From Hyperoodon ampullatus (lineage: Eukaryota; Chordata; Mammalia; Artiodactyla; Ziphiidae): a DNA stretch of 64,000 nucleotides. The notes beneath the pieces are model-generated. The model saw only the letters and a program-made list of their open reading frames with translations, made no database searches and was not told where the DNA came from. Both the position numbers and the translations under genes were made by a program. Positions 11,326-22,859 of the stretch are shown in pieces. Every line of letters starts with the position of its first letter. Positions within the stretch are counted from its first letter, which is position 1. Location: positions 76,783,983-76,847,982 of the forward strand of contig OX457071.1 of NCBI GenBank assembly GCA_949752795.1, read 5' to 3'.

Positions 11326-13481
11326 ACTTCATACCCATCCCTCCCTTCCCCTCCAGCTTCTCAGAAGATCTCTCACCCAGGAGTCAAGAAGATTCCAAGA
11401 AATTCCCAACAAACCTCACAACCTAAATGCAAGTCAAATGAATGTTTTTATACTCACTTTATACATTTATAAATTCATTTGGATTCTATTAATTCACATG
11501 CTGTGATCATTTCATCAAGGACCTTCCTTAGAAAAACCTTGCTTCACAAGTAAGACAAATTACAACGCCAAGAATAGCAAATACAAGGTATTTCTAAACC
11601 CCGGCAGTGTTTTCCAGCCTCCTGATGCAGTTCAGAAGCTCTGCTCGCACGTGCTGGTTGTCGGTGCCTCTTATCCACCCACCGATTCAGGTGATGACGG
11701 GGAGCAACGGCTGAACGAGCAGGTTAAGTGCAAAGCAGCAGAAATCCACTGCTGTATGACTCTATACTTGGAATATTTAATAACTTGGTCTTCTTTTCTC
11801 TATAAATATCCCAAATAAAGGCTCACACCGGACAGCTCAGCCTCCAACAGAAGGACAGAGAAGCGGAGGGCCACCCTCACACCCATCACAACGGTGCTGG
11901 CGTCCTGTCTCCCAGCAGCTGTGAGCCGATGCTGATATGCCCTCCACGCTCCACCTGGGTGCAAATGTGCATGTCACCTTCCCCAATCCTTGACCTACTT
12001 GTGCAACCAGATCACCACCTTAAACTGTTTACCCGAGACGTGTTTTGACATGCATTTTTCTCTTAGGCAAAACCCTCTGTGATTTGTGGGTAACTGAACT
12101 CATGTGTTTCTGGTTAGTTTATACTTTAAAGCACCAAAATGTTACTTTGTAGAGCTATTTCAACGTCCAAAGAGTTTTTCAAAGACTTTTTTCTTAGAAA
12201 TAGAGGTCAACATTTTGCCCAGGGAAACAATCCCCAGACCCTAAGGACCAGGTTTGGCTCAAGATGTCCTTGGATTTGCAGAAGGCATTCAGTTCAGCAA
12301 AGAGATGTCACCACCAGACGAATCCCAGAGTCTGATCAGTGTACCACGAGGGGAAGCCTGCCATTCCCTCCGGGGTGCACCACAAAGAGTTTACATTCAT
12401 CCCTCTGGGGGATCCTGGGTTTGGGAAGTCATTCTGCTCACAAAACCAATAATCTAGAGTTCATTTTTCTGTTCAAACACAGCATCTTTTGAGCACTGCC
12501 AGAAAATGTTTGAGAAGATGTACTTGAAGAGTTGCCCATTCTGTTTTGAAGTTTTAAACCTGATTACAAAATGTTTGTATTTAAGAGTGCTCTGAGGTTC
12601 CTATCTAGTTCAAATTTGGGGTAGTATTCTGAAAGCAGGGAAGACCTGAACACAAGTGAGTATGCTCCTCAGAGCTGTCCAACAGGGCTCAGCCTGCACG
12701 CCCCTAGCCCTCCCTGTCTCCTTACCGCTGGTCGTCACTCACTGTCCTGCCCTGGACAGTCTCCATCAACACAACCAACTCTTCCTGAGTCTGGAGGAGG
12801 CCATCCCCACCCCTGGGAGACCGTCCTACGCCCGGGAATCTAATAGTTGATGAACTTGGGTGCCTCCACTTTAATACACACTGTGGGTATTTTTATGCCA
12901 TTTGGATAAACGAATGGCCTGTCACACATCTGGGAATCATTTATTTCTAAATACAGATTCATTTTAGATACATAATGTGTGGTAGGTTATGAGGTGCATC
13001 TTAGCATGTGATAGAAGAACGCTCATCTCTTTTCAAAAACAATGATCTAAAACGAAATTACTACTATTCACTGTATATGAGAGTTGTCATAAAATCACGT
13101 GATTTATTGCTTTTACAAACACAACGGAACTCGTGGAGTAGCCTTCAAGGAAGCCACAGGAAGCACCGGAGGCAGACATAAAAAGCAAAGACACAGAAAG
13201 GCTGCCTCAAATAAGGCAGGAGACTAAAGAGGAAACAAGGAACAGCCCCATCTAAGAACATTCTGCCAGCTCAGAGGCAGAAGGGCACAGCCAAACGTCG
13301 GCTCTGTGAGAATCCACAGGGTGTCAACTTACCATTAATGACATTTTTAGAACTGCGCCGTGACACCAAATCGGGCAGGCATTGTCATCATGAGAGTTCA
13401 CTTATTTATACCCTGTCTTTTCATAGCGGCAGCCATGCCTAATTTTATATGTAAGAATTTCAGACGAGAATGTTGATAAAG
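11326..13481. other. Unique DNA, nothing recognised
   Basis: About 2.1 kb without recognisable repeats. A 117-codon frame at 12139-12492 and its overlapping 67-codon partner show no known motif. Absence of visible repeats makes this part suitable for a conservation check. Confidence 0.4.
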
Positions 13482-13520
13482 GTCGCCATGGTGACCACAC
13501 ATTTTTGTCTCCATGGTGAC
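13482..13520. promoter_or_regulatory. Paired X-box-like palindromes (candidate RFX site cluster)
   Basis: Two near-identical 14-mers, GTCGCCATGGTGAC at 13482-13495 and GTCTCCATGGTGAC at 13507-13520, are spaced 25 bases start to start. Each is a near-palindrome on CCATGG, resembling the symmetric X-box bound by RFX dimers (known consensus GTTGCCATGGCAAC). AT-rich, homeobox-like words (TAAATTTAATTTTATTTAAA) follow at 13543-13562. No repeat family explains the block. Function is inference. Confidence 0.35.
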
Positions 13521-13764
13521 ACTCACAAATGGTAATGACCCTTAAATTTAATTTTATTTAAAGTTCCAAACGATTGTCTCCTCAGACTTGATAACATAAC
13601 AACACTGAAGCAGTTCTGGCTTTCTATCTGCACTTATTCTTATGAAATCAAAGGAAGAAGAGGTAAATATGCTTTAGAACAGATATAATGTGGATGTGGT
13701 TTTCTTGCCTGGAAAACAAATCAACAGTCTTCGATAAAGAATAATAACAGCCTCCAATAATTAA
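13521..13764. other. AT-rich unique DNA downstream of the X-box pair
   Basis: No recognisable repeat. It could belong to the same conserved non-coding element as the paired palindromes, but this is untested. Confidence 0.3.
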
Positions 13765-13915
13765 CCATCTCCTATTTTATACCTGTCTTCCTACTGAACC
13801 TTCACAACAGACGTTTGTCCTGTTTTACAGATAAGAAAACCGAGAAGCTGAGAATTGGTTTGTCTAAGGTTCCACCACTGGGAAAGGATGGGGCTGGGGG
13901 GAAGACAAGGCTTTC
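13765..13915 (-). mobile_element. MIR SINE, antisense
   Basis: CTGTTTTACAGATAAGAAAAC, CGAGAAGCTGAGAATTGG and CTAAGGTTCCACCACTGGG are the reversed MIR core ('ccattttacagatgaggaaactgaggc ... aggtcacacagc'). Confidence 0.7.
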
Positions 13916-15195
13916 TGACCCCCAAACTCCCACCACTCATTCAAAGGTATGAGCCAAGCTGACACTCATTCAGCTCGACAGGGATGGGAAGAGCTCCCGT
14001 GAGAAGTGGAGTAAGTCATGAATCTCGGTCGCCGTTCTCCAGACGGGAACTCAGAGAGACTCAGTCAGTCACACGATTGCTGGCGAGATGTAAGCAAATG
14101 AACGAAAGTTGACAGAAAAGAACGGTTTTGCGCTCAGAAGTATGCCAAGAAGGCCAAGGAGGTAACTAAAAGGTGACGTGACAGTGACGTATAAGCCAGA
14201 AAAGCCTAGAATTCTTGGGCAGGGCGGAAAGCCTCTCTCACTTTGCAGACCAGGCGTGCACCGGAGAAGCTGAAAACAAAGTTTCTTGAAATAAAATCTG
14301 ATTTTTCATTAACTTTATGTTTAAAACATAGCTATTTACCCCAAATCTCCTTTGCTGTTCAGTGGAAGCCTTGATGAGCCTCAGGCTGATGAGCCATCTG
14401 GACGGAGCGCTGAGCTGGGTCTAAGAGCCCCAGGCTCTGTCCCCAGCAGCTCCAGCAGAGTGGCCAGGCTGGTCCAGGAAGCCCCTTCTGACGTGAGCGT
14501 CTCCGTCTGACCACCACGTACATCACCTCTGAGCCCCAGCGCCCCACTCACAGGCCTAGTCTTCTGGTGCCCTTCTGACCCTTTCCATGTGGCTGTGCAG
14601 AAGCCCCTCCTCCAGTCAGCCTTCATCAGGAGGGAGGGCCACCTCTCATGACATGTCCCCTCAAGACCTCCCGTCTGGGGAGCTACAACGTATGTTCTCC
14701 CTGATCAATTCTGCAAGGTTCACATTTTCTTAGGACATATTCATTTAAAAGGAAGGACACCTGGAGAACATGTTCCGTGTTTTTCAAACTTTCGCTCTGC
14801 AAATCCATTCATTGTAATAAACAACCCTCAGGCAAAAAGTAGAAGCAGCGAGGAAATGGCCAATCCCCGTTCCTCACCCTGCTAATTGTAAGGTCACCTG
14901 TTTTCTGGTCTCTGTAACGGGGCCAAGGAAACGTGAACAGTAAACAGGAAGAGAGTGCTATGCACGCAGGCGGCCCCCAGAACAACCGCTGAGGAGAAAG
15001 TGACAGAGCGTGGCCAGGTATGCAGGGGACACCCTGGGGGAGAAGTTCCGGGACCAGCTGGGGCAGTGAATACGCTGCTGACTCAGAGCTTTAAAAATCA
15101 TTCTTCAGTAATAACGATAACCCACACTGATGAAGAACACTTCCCTGCTACGTTATCAAAGTTAGTGAGGCTGTGTGTCTAGACATCTGAAATAC
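13916..15195. other. Unique DNA, nothing recognised
   Basis: About 1.3 kb of mixed composition. A 14359-14650 patch is GC-rich with overlapping minus-strand frames that look random. No repeat family assigned. Confidence 0.4.
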
Positions 15196-15579
15196 GGTGT
15201 ATCAGGGGACCCCAGAGAAACAGAACAAATAGGGAGATACAGACAGATACAGACACAGGCAGATACAGACACAGATATAGATACAGATGACGTAAATATT
15301 CAGGGCGGGGGGAGAGTTAGTTTAAAGAACTGGCTCATGCAATCATGCGTTTATGGGACAAGCCTGGAATCTGCAGGGCAGCCCAGCAGCTGGATACTCA
15401 GGCAGGAGGTGATGCTCCAGTCCCGAGGCTGCAGCCTTTCTTCTCCAGGAAACCTCAGTTTTTGCTCTTCAGGCCTTGGACTGATTGATGAGGCCGGACC
15501 ACGCTGTCCAGGATAATCTCCTTCACTTAAAGTCAAATGACGTGAGATGTCAGTCACATCACAAAATACCTGGACTAGG
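15196..15579 (+). mobile_element. Common mammalian interspersed repeat with internal GATACA run; family unassigned
   Basis: The text follows a repeat abundant in mammalian genomes: CCCAGAGAAACAGAACAAAT, then a GATACAGACA microsatellite (15231-15290), then GAACTGGCTCATGCAATCAT, then CTTGGACTGATTGATGAGGC, CCAGGATAATCTCCTTCACT and CAAAATACCTGG. I know the consensus order but cannot place it in a named family with certainty. It may be an old L1 3' end. Confidence 0.6.
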
Positions 15580-15703
15580 TTTTTTTTTTAACTTTTTATT
15601 TTATATTGGAGTATAGTTCATTAACAGTGTTGTGTTCGTTTCAGGCATACAGCAAAGTGATTCAGTTATACATGTACATGTATCTATTCTTTTTCAAATG
15701 CTT
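15580..15703 (-). mobile_element. L1 3' end, antisense
   Basis: A T run is followed by TTATTTTATATTGGAGTATAG, CATACAGCAAAGTGATTCAG and ATCTATTCTTTTTCAAATG. This is the reverse complement of the cetartiodactyl L1 3' UTR, so the element points leftwards and is 5'-truncated to about 120 bases. It abuts the repeat before it. Confidence 0.85.
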
Positions 15704-17504
15704 TGCCCCGACCAACCAACTGGGCGCCACAGACTAGCCAAGCTGACACAGAACCAGCCATCACACAAGGAAAAAAATCATTTTCTTTAAAAGGAAAGTG
15801 CCCTGAAGATGGCAGGCATGTCCCTGGGGCGAGGGGTGTGCGTGGGAGCAGGGAAGCAGCAGAAGCAGGTGCAGGGGGTTGGCAGGGTGGGGCTGGGAAA
15901 AGACCCAGCCAGTCCCAACCAGTCCACGTGCCTCTCTCATAAAGGACACAAACGGGAAGCCGCCAGTGTCCAGGGGGCTGGCAGGCGTGTTTTGTGCATT
16001 TAACGGACATTTATTTCAGACAGCCAAGCAAAGCATCACCAAAGTAAAGCACTGCTCACCCTTCGGTTCCCACTGCCTTTTACACTCTCAGTCAAAAAGA
16101 AGACGACCTTCAAGCCAAATAGTTTTTTATTCTCCTTGACAATGTTTTGAGCTCTAATTCCTCCGTCTCTTTCATTTTTACCACAGTGAACAAGCCTCAG
16201 AGCACACAAGGAGCTGTCTGGTGTGACACACATCAAGGCTGAGTTGTAGGGTCACTGGGAGCATGGGTGGGTGATGGTCAGACTGGGCAGAGGCATGCAA
16301 ACACATGAACGCTTTAAAGCCCTTCTGCAGGGAATTTCATTCAGTTCAGACAAATTTATACAGAAGTGACGGAAATATATACACATATTCCTAAAAAGAA
16401 GAGCTGCATTACACTAAGAATGCCTTTATTATCCCAAATTAGCCGCAAAAATCCCTTCAGAGACTTCACAGGAGGTAAAAAAGAGATTTCTCACATCATC
16501 ACAGCAAAGGAAAACCCCAGTAGAAGAATATTCGTACAATACAATACAATTTTGTTTCATAACACAGTCACACAGTCTTTTAATACCCAGCAATTACAGC
16601 TAAGGAGAAGAATGAAAATTGCTGCAGGAAGTGAGGATGAGAGAATTCACGCAAACATAAAAAGGGGAAAAAAAAGAACTCTAGTTAAAGCCTGAGGAAT
16701 CCCAGAGTCAGGAGGTCAGCATGAGGAGGGCAGCTCCACGCCACACAGGCACGTCTTCACCCCTGGCTCACCACCCAACAGGCCTTCAATGATCCAAACT
16801 GTACTGCAAAGCAGTGTGTGGCTGCTGAGTGGGGCTGGGAGAGCAACAAATGGCTCCTGCCTTCAAATATCTTAGAACCTAGTAAACATTCTTTTTTTTT
16901 TTTCTGAGCAATCTTGTAGTTTTTATGGAGTCTTCTATCTTCCCCAGAAAACTGAGTGATTGAAAAAAAAAAACCAGGCAGGAATGATGTCTCTACAGCT
17001 GGACGTTAACTGATCCTACAGGGTCAGAAACCAACCACACACTTGGGTGGCCAGTCCCGCCTCACTGTGGGCCCACTGGATTCTCCTCAATATCCCAGGG
17101 TCCGACAGACAGCAGACACCACGTCAGCCCGTGGGGATGGGAGAGAAAGGACGTCAACGCAGCTAATGATCTTAGACGGCTTGCATGCCGGCGGGGGACA
17201 CGGACGTGCACACAGACAGCGGTGCCCGCAAGGGAACAGGAACCCAAGGGAGGAAGGGAATACCAAGCTGGGAGCTGAGAAGTTCTCCCGGAGAGAGAAA
17301 GGTAGAAACCAGCCATGACTGAGGCTCTGCAACGTGGGCAGATGTCATGCTGCTGGCGTTGATGCTGGGACTTAAAGGGGGAACTGAATTTCAGTAAGTA
17401 AAAGAGGGTGCTCCAGGCAAAAGGGCAAGTCAAACAAAGGTCGCAGACAGAGACAGTGGGGCAGGCAAGATATCCTGCACAGACGGGCCTCCTGAGACCC
17501 ACAG
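15704..17504. other. Unique DNA with weak L2 trace
   Basis: No gene recognised. Near 16780-16880, CAACAGGCCTTCAATGATCC and CAAATGGCTCCTGCCTTCAAA recall an antisense L2 3' end, weakly. T and A runs lie at 16892 and 16964. Short frames on both strands look random. Confidence 0.35.
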
Positions 17505-17670
17505 GCTCAACTCCACCTCGGGAGGACCCCGGGGAATCGTCCTGTAGCCTCTCTGAGCCTCGGTTTCCTCCTCTGTAGATGGTAGATCAGGACACATCAT
17601 ATCAAACGATGACGATTCAAGGAGACGTTTGCATACTGCCCGACACCTAGCTAGTGCTATGTGCTTGCTT
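17505..17670 (+). mobile_element. MIR SINE
   Basis: CTCTCTGAGCCTCGGTTTCC followed by CCTCTGTAGATGG, then GACACCTAGCTAGTGCTATG, follows the MIR core and tail in order. Confidence 0.7.
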
Positions 17671-18852
17671 AAAAAATTAATAAAAATAAATAAACAAACC
17701 ATGCTACAACCCCCAACAGATCTTTTAATTAGCCAAATTAAACTCCTCTAGATTAATTCCATTTTCTCCCACTCAGTATTCAATAGGCCTGTTGTTCTCC
17801 ACATGCAGTATTCAGACCAAGGGCCCATGGACATTACTGTGGTTCGCACATTTCCAAATTCACAGCCACCTCCCTCAGGGTCCCACCATGAGGCTAGTGT
17901 ACCAGTGTCCCAATATGTGCACCAAACACTCAGAAATATTTGCCCAATGTCACCACTGTCTGCCAGGCAATCAGGAAAGAGGTGGAGAGAAGCCATGAAG
18001 AGCTGCTGGCCACTTTGCTTTCCTTGGATGTAAAGATCTCTCCCTGAAAAGTACTGAAATGCTACAGACAGAAGCCTCTGCGAGGTGTGAACAAGGTCTC
18101 TGAAAGCTGAGAGACGCCTCCCAGGCTGGTGTCCAAACTTATGCTTAGGAGGATCTCTCCCGAGAAGAAGCTGTGGTTAAGCGGGTGTAAATCACCAGTG
18201 TAACTGCTACAGTAATAACATAACAAGTGCTACAAGCATGTTCTGGCAGCTTAACCAATTCCTTCATGTTACACATTACTTTTGCAGTATTTGCCCCAAA
18301 CCCTGGAGAGAAAAAATATTAACTTTACTAAACAATCTATTTACATGATTGAATAAAGGTGGATCTCAATTAGTTCATAAGTATGTTTTAAAATAACATA
18401 AAGATATGAGGCCTGATGACCTGGAGAATATGGAGCAGCCTAAAGCCACTTTTTTAATTAAAAAATTTTTAACTTTCTGCTGATTCAGAAGAAGAAGAAC
18501 AAAAGCTCCTCCAATCCATCCCCAAGGCGACCACATGCCCATCCTCTCTGAGCTCTGTTAACAGGCTCTGTGCATTTGAACCATGTCCCCGCAGGAGGGG
18601 CTACCTACATAACCATAGACAGACACACAGATACACAGACACACACATGGGTATTTAGAAAACTACGGTTTTCCTATGTAAAATTTACACTGATTTTTCT
18701 CCGACTCTACAAGTGACAGGTGTGACGAGAATGGATGGTGTTCGCGTGAACACAGCTGATACGCACTGGGCACCGCCGTCCTCGGCACACAGAGAAGCCA
18801 CGGGTGGTTTAAGAAAAGACTGAGGCAAATCTTCCTCAAAACATATAGACAG
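17671..18852. other. Unique DNA with short simple repeats
   Basis: No gene recognised. An A/T-rich AATAAATAAAC run lies at about 17675-17697. A CAGACACACAGATACACAGAC low-complexity run lies at about 18618-18648. Confidence 0.4.
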
Positions 18853-19071
18853 GGCTTCCCTGGTGGCGCAGTGGTTGGGAGTCCGCCTGCCGATGCAGGG
18901 GACAGGGGTTCGTGCCCCGGTCTGGGAAGATCCCACATGCCGCGGAGCGGCTGGGCCTGTGAGCCATGGCCGCTGGGCCTGTGCGTCCGGAGCCTGTGCT
19001 CCGCAACGGGAGAGGCCACAACAGTGAGAGGCCCACATAACGCAAAAAAAAAAAAAAAAACATATAGACAG
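18838..19071 (+). mobile_element. CHR-type tRNA SINE with TSD
   Basis: The element runs from GGCTTCCCTGGTGGCGCAG at 18853 through a B-box-like GGGTTCGTGCCCC to the tail GAGAGGCCCACATAACGC and an 18-A run. A 15-base target-site duplication, AAAACATATAGACAG, sits at 18838-18852 and 19057-19071. The tRNA-like head carries internal promoter boxes. The body is about 205 bases. The minus strand gives a spurious protein-like frame. Confidence 0.95.
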
Positions 19072-19129
19072 CATCCTCCTCCTTCAAGACCTCACTTAAA
19101 TGACAGTAAAGAAATGAAGTGGTGATAAA

Positions 19130-19440
19130 CCAAAAATGATGCAGAGAAGGAGGGGGGAAGAGAGGTCGGCGAATTTACAGGAGTGAGAAGCTACAGAGAA
19201 CTGATGCAGCAGGACGGTTCCAAGGAGCCCAGGAGGGCCATCCTCCAGGTGGAACCCCAGAGACTCGGTACCTAGAAGTATCAGAGCCGTGATGGACAGC
19301 GCCTAGGAAGCAGTGAAACCAAGCCAGGAAAGCAGAGGGGCAGGGAGGGCTCTGGGGAAGAAAATGAGGAAATAATTGAAAGTTATTGTTAAGAAGGCAT
19401 CAATTCCACGCACTTCGATTTCCACCCAGGAAAATACCTC
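19130..19440 (+). mobile_element. HAL1-like 3' fragment (second copy)
   Basis: CTAGGAAGCAGTGAAACCAAGCCAGG at about 19302 nearly repeats the text at 20814 inside the larger HAL1-like element. GGAGCCCAGGAGGGCCATCC and CTCTGGGGAAGAAAATGAG likewise suit the HAL1 3' part. It is either a separate copy or a duplicated piece. Confidence 0.45.
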
Positions 19441-19839
19441 CAGGCAAAAAAAAAAAAAATCTAAAACTTCACCCTAAAACATCTAACCGCTACAGAAGAA
19501 AGACCTATACATTCTAGTATATAGAAGTCCCAGTAAAAAATACTGTCACCACCTATCACCTTAAATCAAACCCCACCAATTCACGAACCCTATTTAAGTA
19601 TATAGAGCTCACCATCAGGTTTTTAGTGCCTCACCTCAAAATTCAAAGGTCAGTCAGGAATCACCAACATATAAGCCTCCATCATGGGGAAAAAAAAAAA
19701 TAGCAGGGTAAATAGGAAAAAATACTATGGAGTATTCAGGAATAATTTGAATACTCCAATTTGTATAATCATTGGTATTATATTCATAAAGCAAAAACAA
19801 TGCAATGAGTAGAAAAATTAGAGAAAAAACTTTTAGGGA
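19441..19839. other. A-rich unique DNA
   Basis: Contains a 14-A run at about 19447-19460 and another A run at 19686. Nothing else recognised. A 138-codon minus-strand frame (19654-20070) runs into the HAL1-like region and is Phe/Leu/Ile-rich from reading A-rich DNA backwards. Confidence 0.35.
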
Positions 19840-21870
19840 CGAAAAACATGATAAAAAAAAGAGTGGAGGATAAATTGGGAAAACCTCCCAAAAACGAGAA
19901 CTGTGTCTCTTAAGGAGAGACAAAGTTGAGATGATATTCAAGAAGTATATAGAATTAGTCCAAGAGGCCCAAGATCCAATTAGTAGAACTTTCAAAAAGA
20001 GAAGAACAAATGGGAAGAAATTATCAAATAATGTATTCAAGAGAATTTTCCAAAGATTAAAAGATAGCAATCTCCAGGTTTAAAATGCTCCCACATGCCT
20101 AGCATAATAATGGGTGAGAAAGGACCCACACCTGTGCCACACCTGGGGGCAACGTTGTGAAATTCAGAATACCAAGAATGCAAGGAAATTGTCTTCGGGG
20201 AGAAAAATCAACCACAGTGTAAAACAAAAAACTACTGCAGTGTAAAATAAAATGCATCAGGTGGCCTTGTCATCAATGACAGTGGATGCCAGTGACAATC
20301 AGAGATCCTCTCAAAAATCTGAGAGAAGTTACTTTCTACATAGAGCTCTATTCATAACTGCAAATTGAGAGGATAAATTATCAACCTCTTCAGAAATGGA
20401 AGGACTCAGAAATTTCTTCCTTCACTCACATCAAAAAGCTATTTGAGGGCTTCCCTGGTGGCGCAGTGGTTGAGAATCTGCCTGCCAATGCAGGGGACAC
20501 AGGTTCGAGCCCTGCTCTGGGAAGATCCCAGATGCCGCGGAGTAGCTGGGCCCGTGAGCCACAATTACCCAGACTGCACGTCTGGAGCCTGTGCTCCGCA
20601 ACAAGAGAGGCCACGATAGTGAGAGGCCCGCGCACCGCGATGAAGAGTGGCCCCCTCTTGCCGCAACTAGAGAAAGCCCTCGCAGAGAAACGAAGACCCA
20701 ACACAGCCATAACTTAATTAATTAATTAATTAATTTTAAAAAGTTTTTTTTAAAAAAGCTATTTGAGGAGGGCCTAGAGCAAAGGATCAACCAAGGATAA
20801 AATCTCAGAATCTAGGAAGCAGTGAAACTAAACCAGGGAAGAAATAAAGAAAAGTCCCAGTACACCAGCCAGGCAACAGGCCTGGAGAGAGTTAAGTCCA
20901 GATAGAGGAGGGAGGCCCTTTGTTCAGGACTGCAAGAGGCCTCTGGGGAAAAATAGATTGAACAGCTGATTAGATAGACTGGCTACAACTGAGAATGTGA
21001 TACAGCAAAAGGACAAGACAAAAGTAAAAGCAATTATAAACTCCAGGAAAAACAAAAGGAGGTACAAGAAAGAAAATACTTGGTTTACTTGGTTCTGCAA
21101 TGAATAATATGTGCATAGTCACAACAATAAACCATATATTATTTTTCTACTTGGATACTTAACCTATAGAGAATGAATGGATGAGATATATATGGTTACA
21201 GGACAAAATTAAAATGTTATTACTCTTGATATTTTAAAAGTAAGAAAGAAATGACAGAAGTTAAGAGAAGAAAGAGAGCTGAAGGGAAAGAGAAGCAATG
21301 TCAGGATGTGCCACCCCTGCAGCCCCACAGAGACCCCACCAGAAGGGCCCTAAGCTTAGTCTAACGCTCTCTGTCATCACCATGATATTCATAATACTTT
21401 TTAAACAAGGGGTGCTGCATTTCATTTTCCACTGTCCCTAAAAAGTATGTAACTTGTCCTGGGGCTGAGTGCACAGTTAGAAGCTGACATACTCCCAGCA
21501 CTTAATGCAACAAGAAATCAAGCTATACTTATACTTCCTAAAGCGACAAAGTAATCCAGCAATGAAGGGACTCAAAATGTGGGTTGACTGTATTGAGATA
21601 TTGGGAGAAATGCTTATGAGGATATGTAACTCCTCATCTATCCCATCAGACTAGAGAAATAACAGTATAAACCAATATTTAGGGACTGGCAATAACTAAC
21701 AGAAGAAACAGCTAAAAGAGATAAAAGAAGTCGGGCCTGAGTAAAGGGACAAAGGATGAGGAAGGATGGGCCTGGGGACCACTGCTTCTTTTTATAGGTC
21801 CCAATGTGCACTGTTTTTTAAACCTTGTACATGTATTACTTTTGTTTTTAAATTAATTTTTAAAGGATAA
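19840..21870 (+). mobile_element. HAL1-like LINE, interrupted by a SINE
   Basis: The order of words follows the 3' half of HAL1, a half-L1 LINE: GAATTTTCCAAAGATTAAAAG, ACAATCAGAGATCCTCTC, AGAGAAGTTACTTTCTACAT, then after the SINE GGAAGCAGTGAAACTAAACC, and a terminal part with CCTTGTACATGTATTACTTTTG and an A/T-rich end near 21870. No long frame survives. The CHR SINE at 20448-20752 is inserted in it with a perfect duplication, so the HAL1 copy is the older element. Confidence 0.6.
20433..20767 (+). mobile_element. CHR-type tRNA SINE, long 3' form, with 15-bp TSD
   Basis: Starts at 20448 with GGCTTCCCTGGTGGCGCAG. It differs from the short copies after GAGAGGCCCGCGCACCGCG: it continues for about 60 bases through CCGCAACTAGAGAAAGCCC and GAAACGAAGACCCAACACAG. 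It ends in a (TTAA)n-type run and T-rich tract instead of plain poly(A). The target-site duplication AAAAAGCTATTTGAG is perfect (20433-20447 and 20753-20767). The extended 3' part matches the antisense element at 5959-6325. Confidence 0.93.
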
Positions 21871-22859
21871 TTTTAAAATCAAAATATAGCAAAGATATAT
21901 TCTATAAACATATTCTAAAAACTAGTTATACAAAGCAACTAATCATATACCTAAACATTCTAATTTACTACAAATGTTATATGATTTATATCTTAGAACA
22001 GGAAGTGGCAAGCTCAGAACATGTATGACATAGTTTCTGCCCTCTAGACGTTCACTCATGTTGTAAATCATGCTGTCTCAGCCAAAGTCAAGGCTATACG
22101 GAAAAAGAAGAAATTATCAAAGCCAAGTGGCTTACAATGGTCGTGTTTGCTTTAAAAGGCTGTCTCACTTTTTCTTTTCTTTTTTTTTTTTTTTTTACCA
22201 TAACATTCAGTTCGAAAGCTGGGCATGTGCAAATACCAATACAACTTTCAGCAACTGGTCCCTATTCTGGTTAAGGACAAAAGCAGCAGAACTCTTCTCC
22301 TTGGAAAAATAACTACTTAGTTATTAGTATTCTAAATAAAATGGGGCAACAGGAGGTTTGAGGAAGCCAGTGAGAGCTCCAACCCATCAGCAGCTTTCCC
22401 CGGACGCTGTTCCCCTGCCTGATGCAGACAAAAGCACTCCATTTTCAACACTGCTGGAATGAAGGATCTTCTGCAAGTAGGCTACAACAGCTGACATAGA
22501 TACAAAGTATGAAAGCTAAGTGTCTGGTAACGTACTAACACCCCATGTCATGAACAGAGCTGCAGTGGGTCCTGCACCGTCATCCAGTCCTGGACACTCG
22601 GCCTCACTGGGAAGAGTAACTGAGGTACTAGCTGCTGGCTGGCAGGAGGGAGGGCTACCAAGGCAGCCAAACTAAAGGAAGACAGGACGAAGGGACAGGA
22701 CGGGCGGGGGCTGTCACTGCTGTCTGGGGTCTGGGAGCCCGGCCACAGGGCGCGGAGGCAGACTGGCTCTAGAGGAAACCACGGAACACGGAGAACAGAA
22801 GAAACGCACGGAGATGTGGATTTGACTCTCTGGCCCACCTCCACCCCAACTGTGGCAAA
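21871..22859. other. Unique DNA, nothing recognised
   Basis: AT-rich to 22330, including a long T run at about 22178-22197, then GC-richer. No gene or repeat family assigned. Confidence 0.4.

Noticed and set aside
18853..19056. tRNA-like sequence with A and B boxes
   Set aside because: It is the head of a SINE, with no foldable complete tRNA, an A tail and a target-site duplication. The same holds for the other CHR copies.
18663..19087. Minus-strand frames with [21 protein letters not shown] text, also at 37095-37640, 52974-53321 and 62574-62988
   Set aside because: These are antisense readings of CHR SINEs. The same pseudo-protein recurs wherever the SINE occurs.
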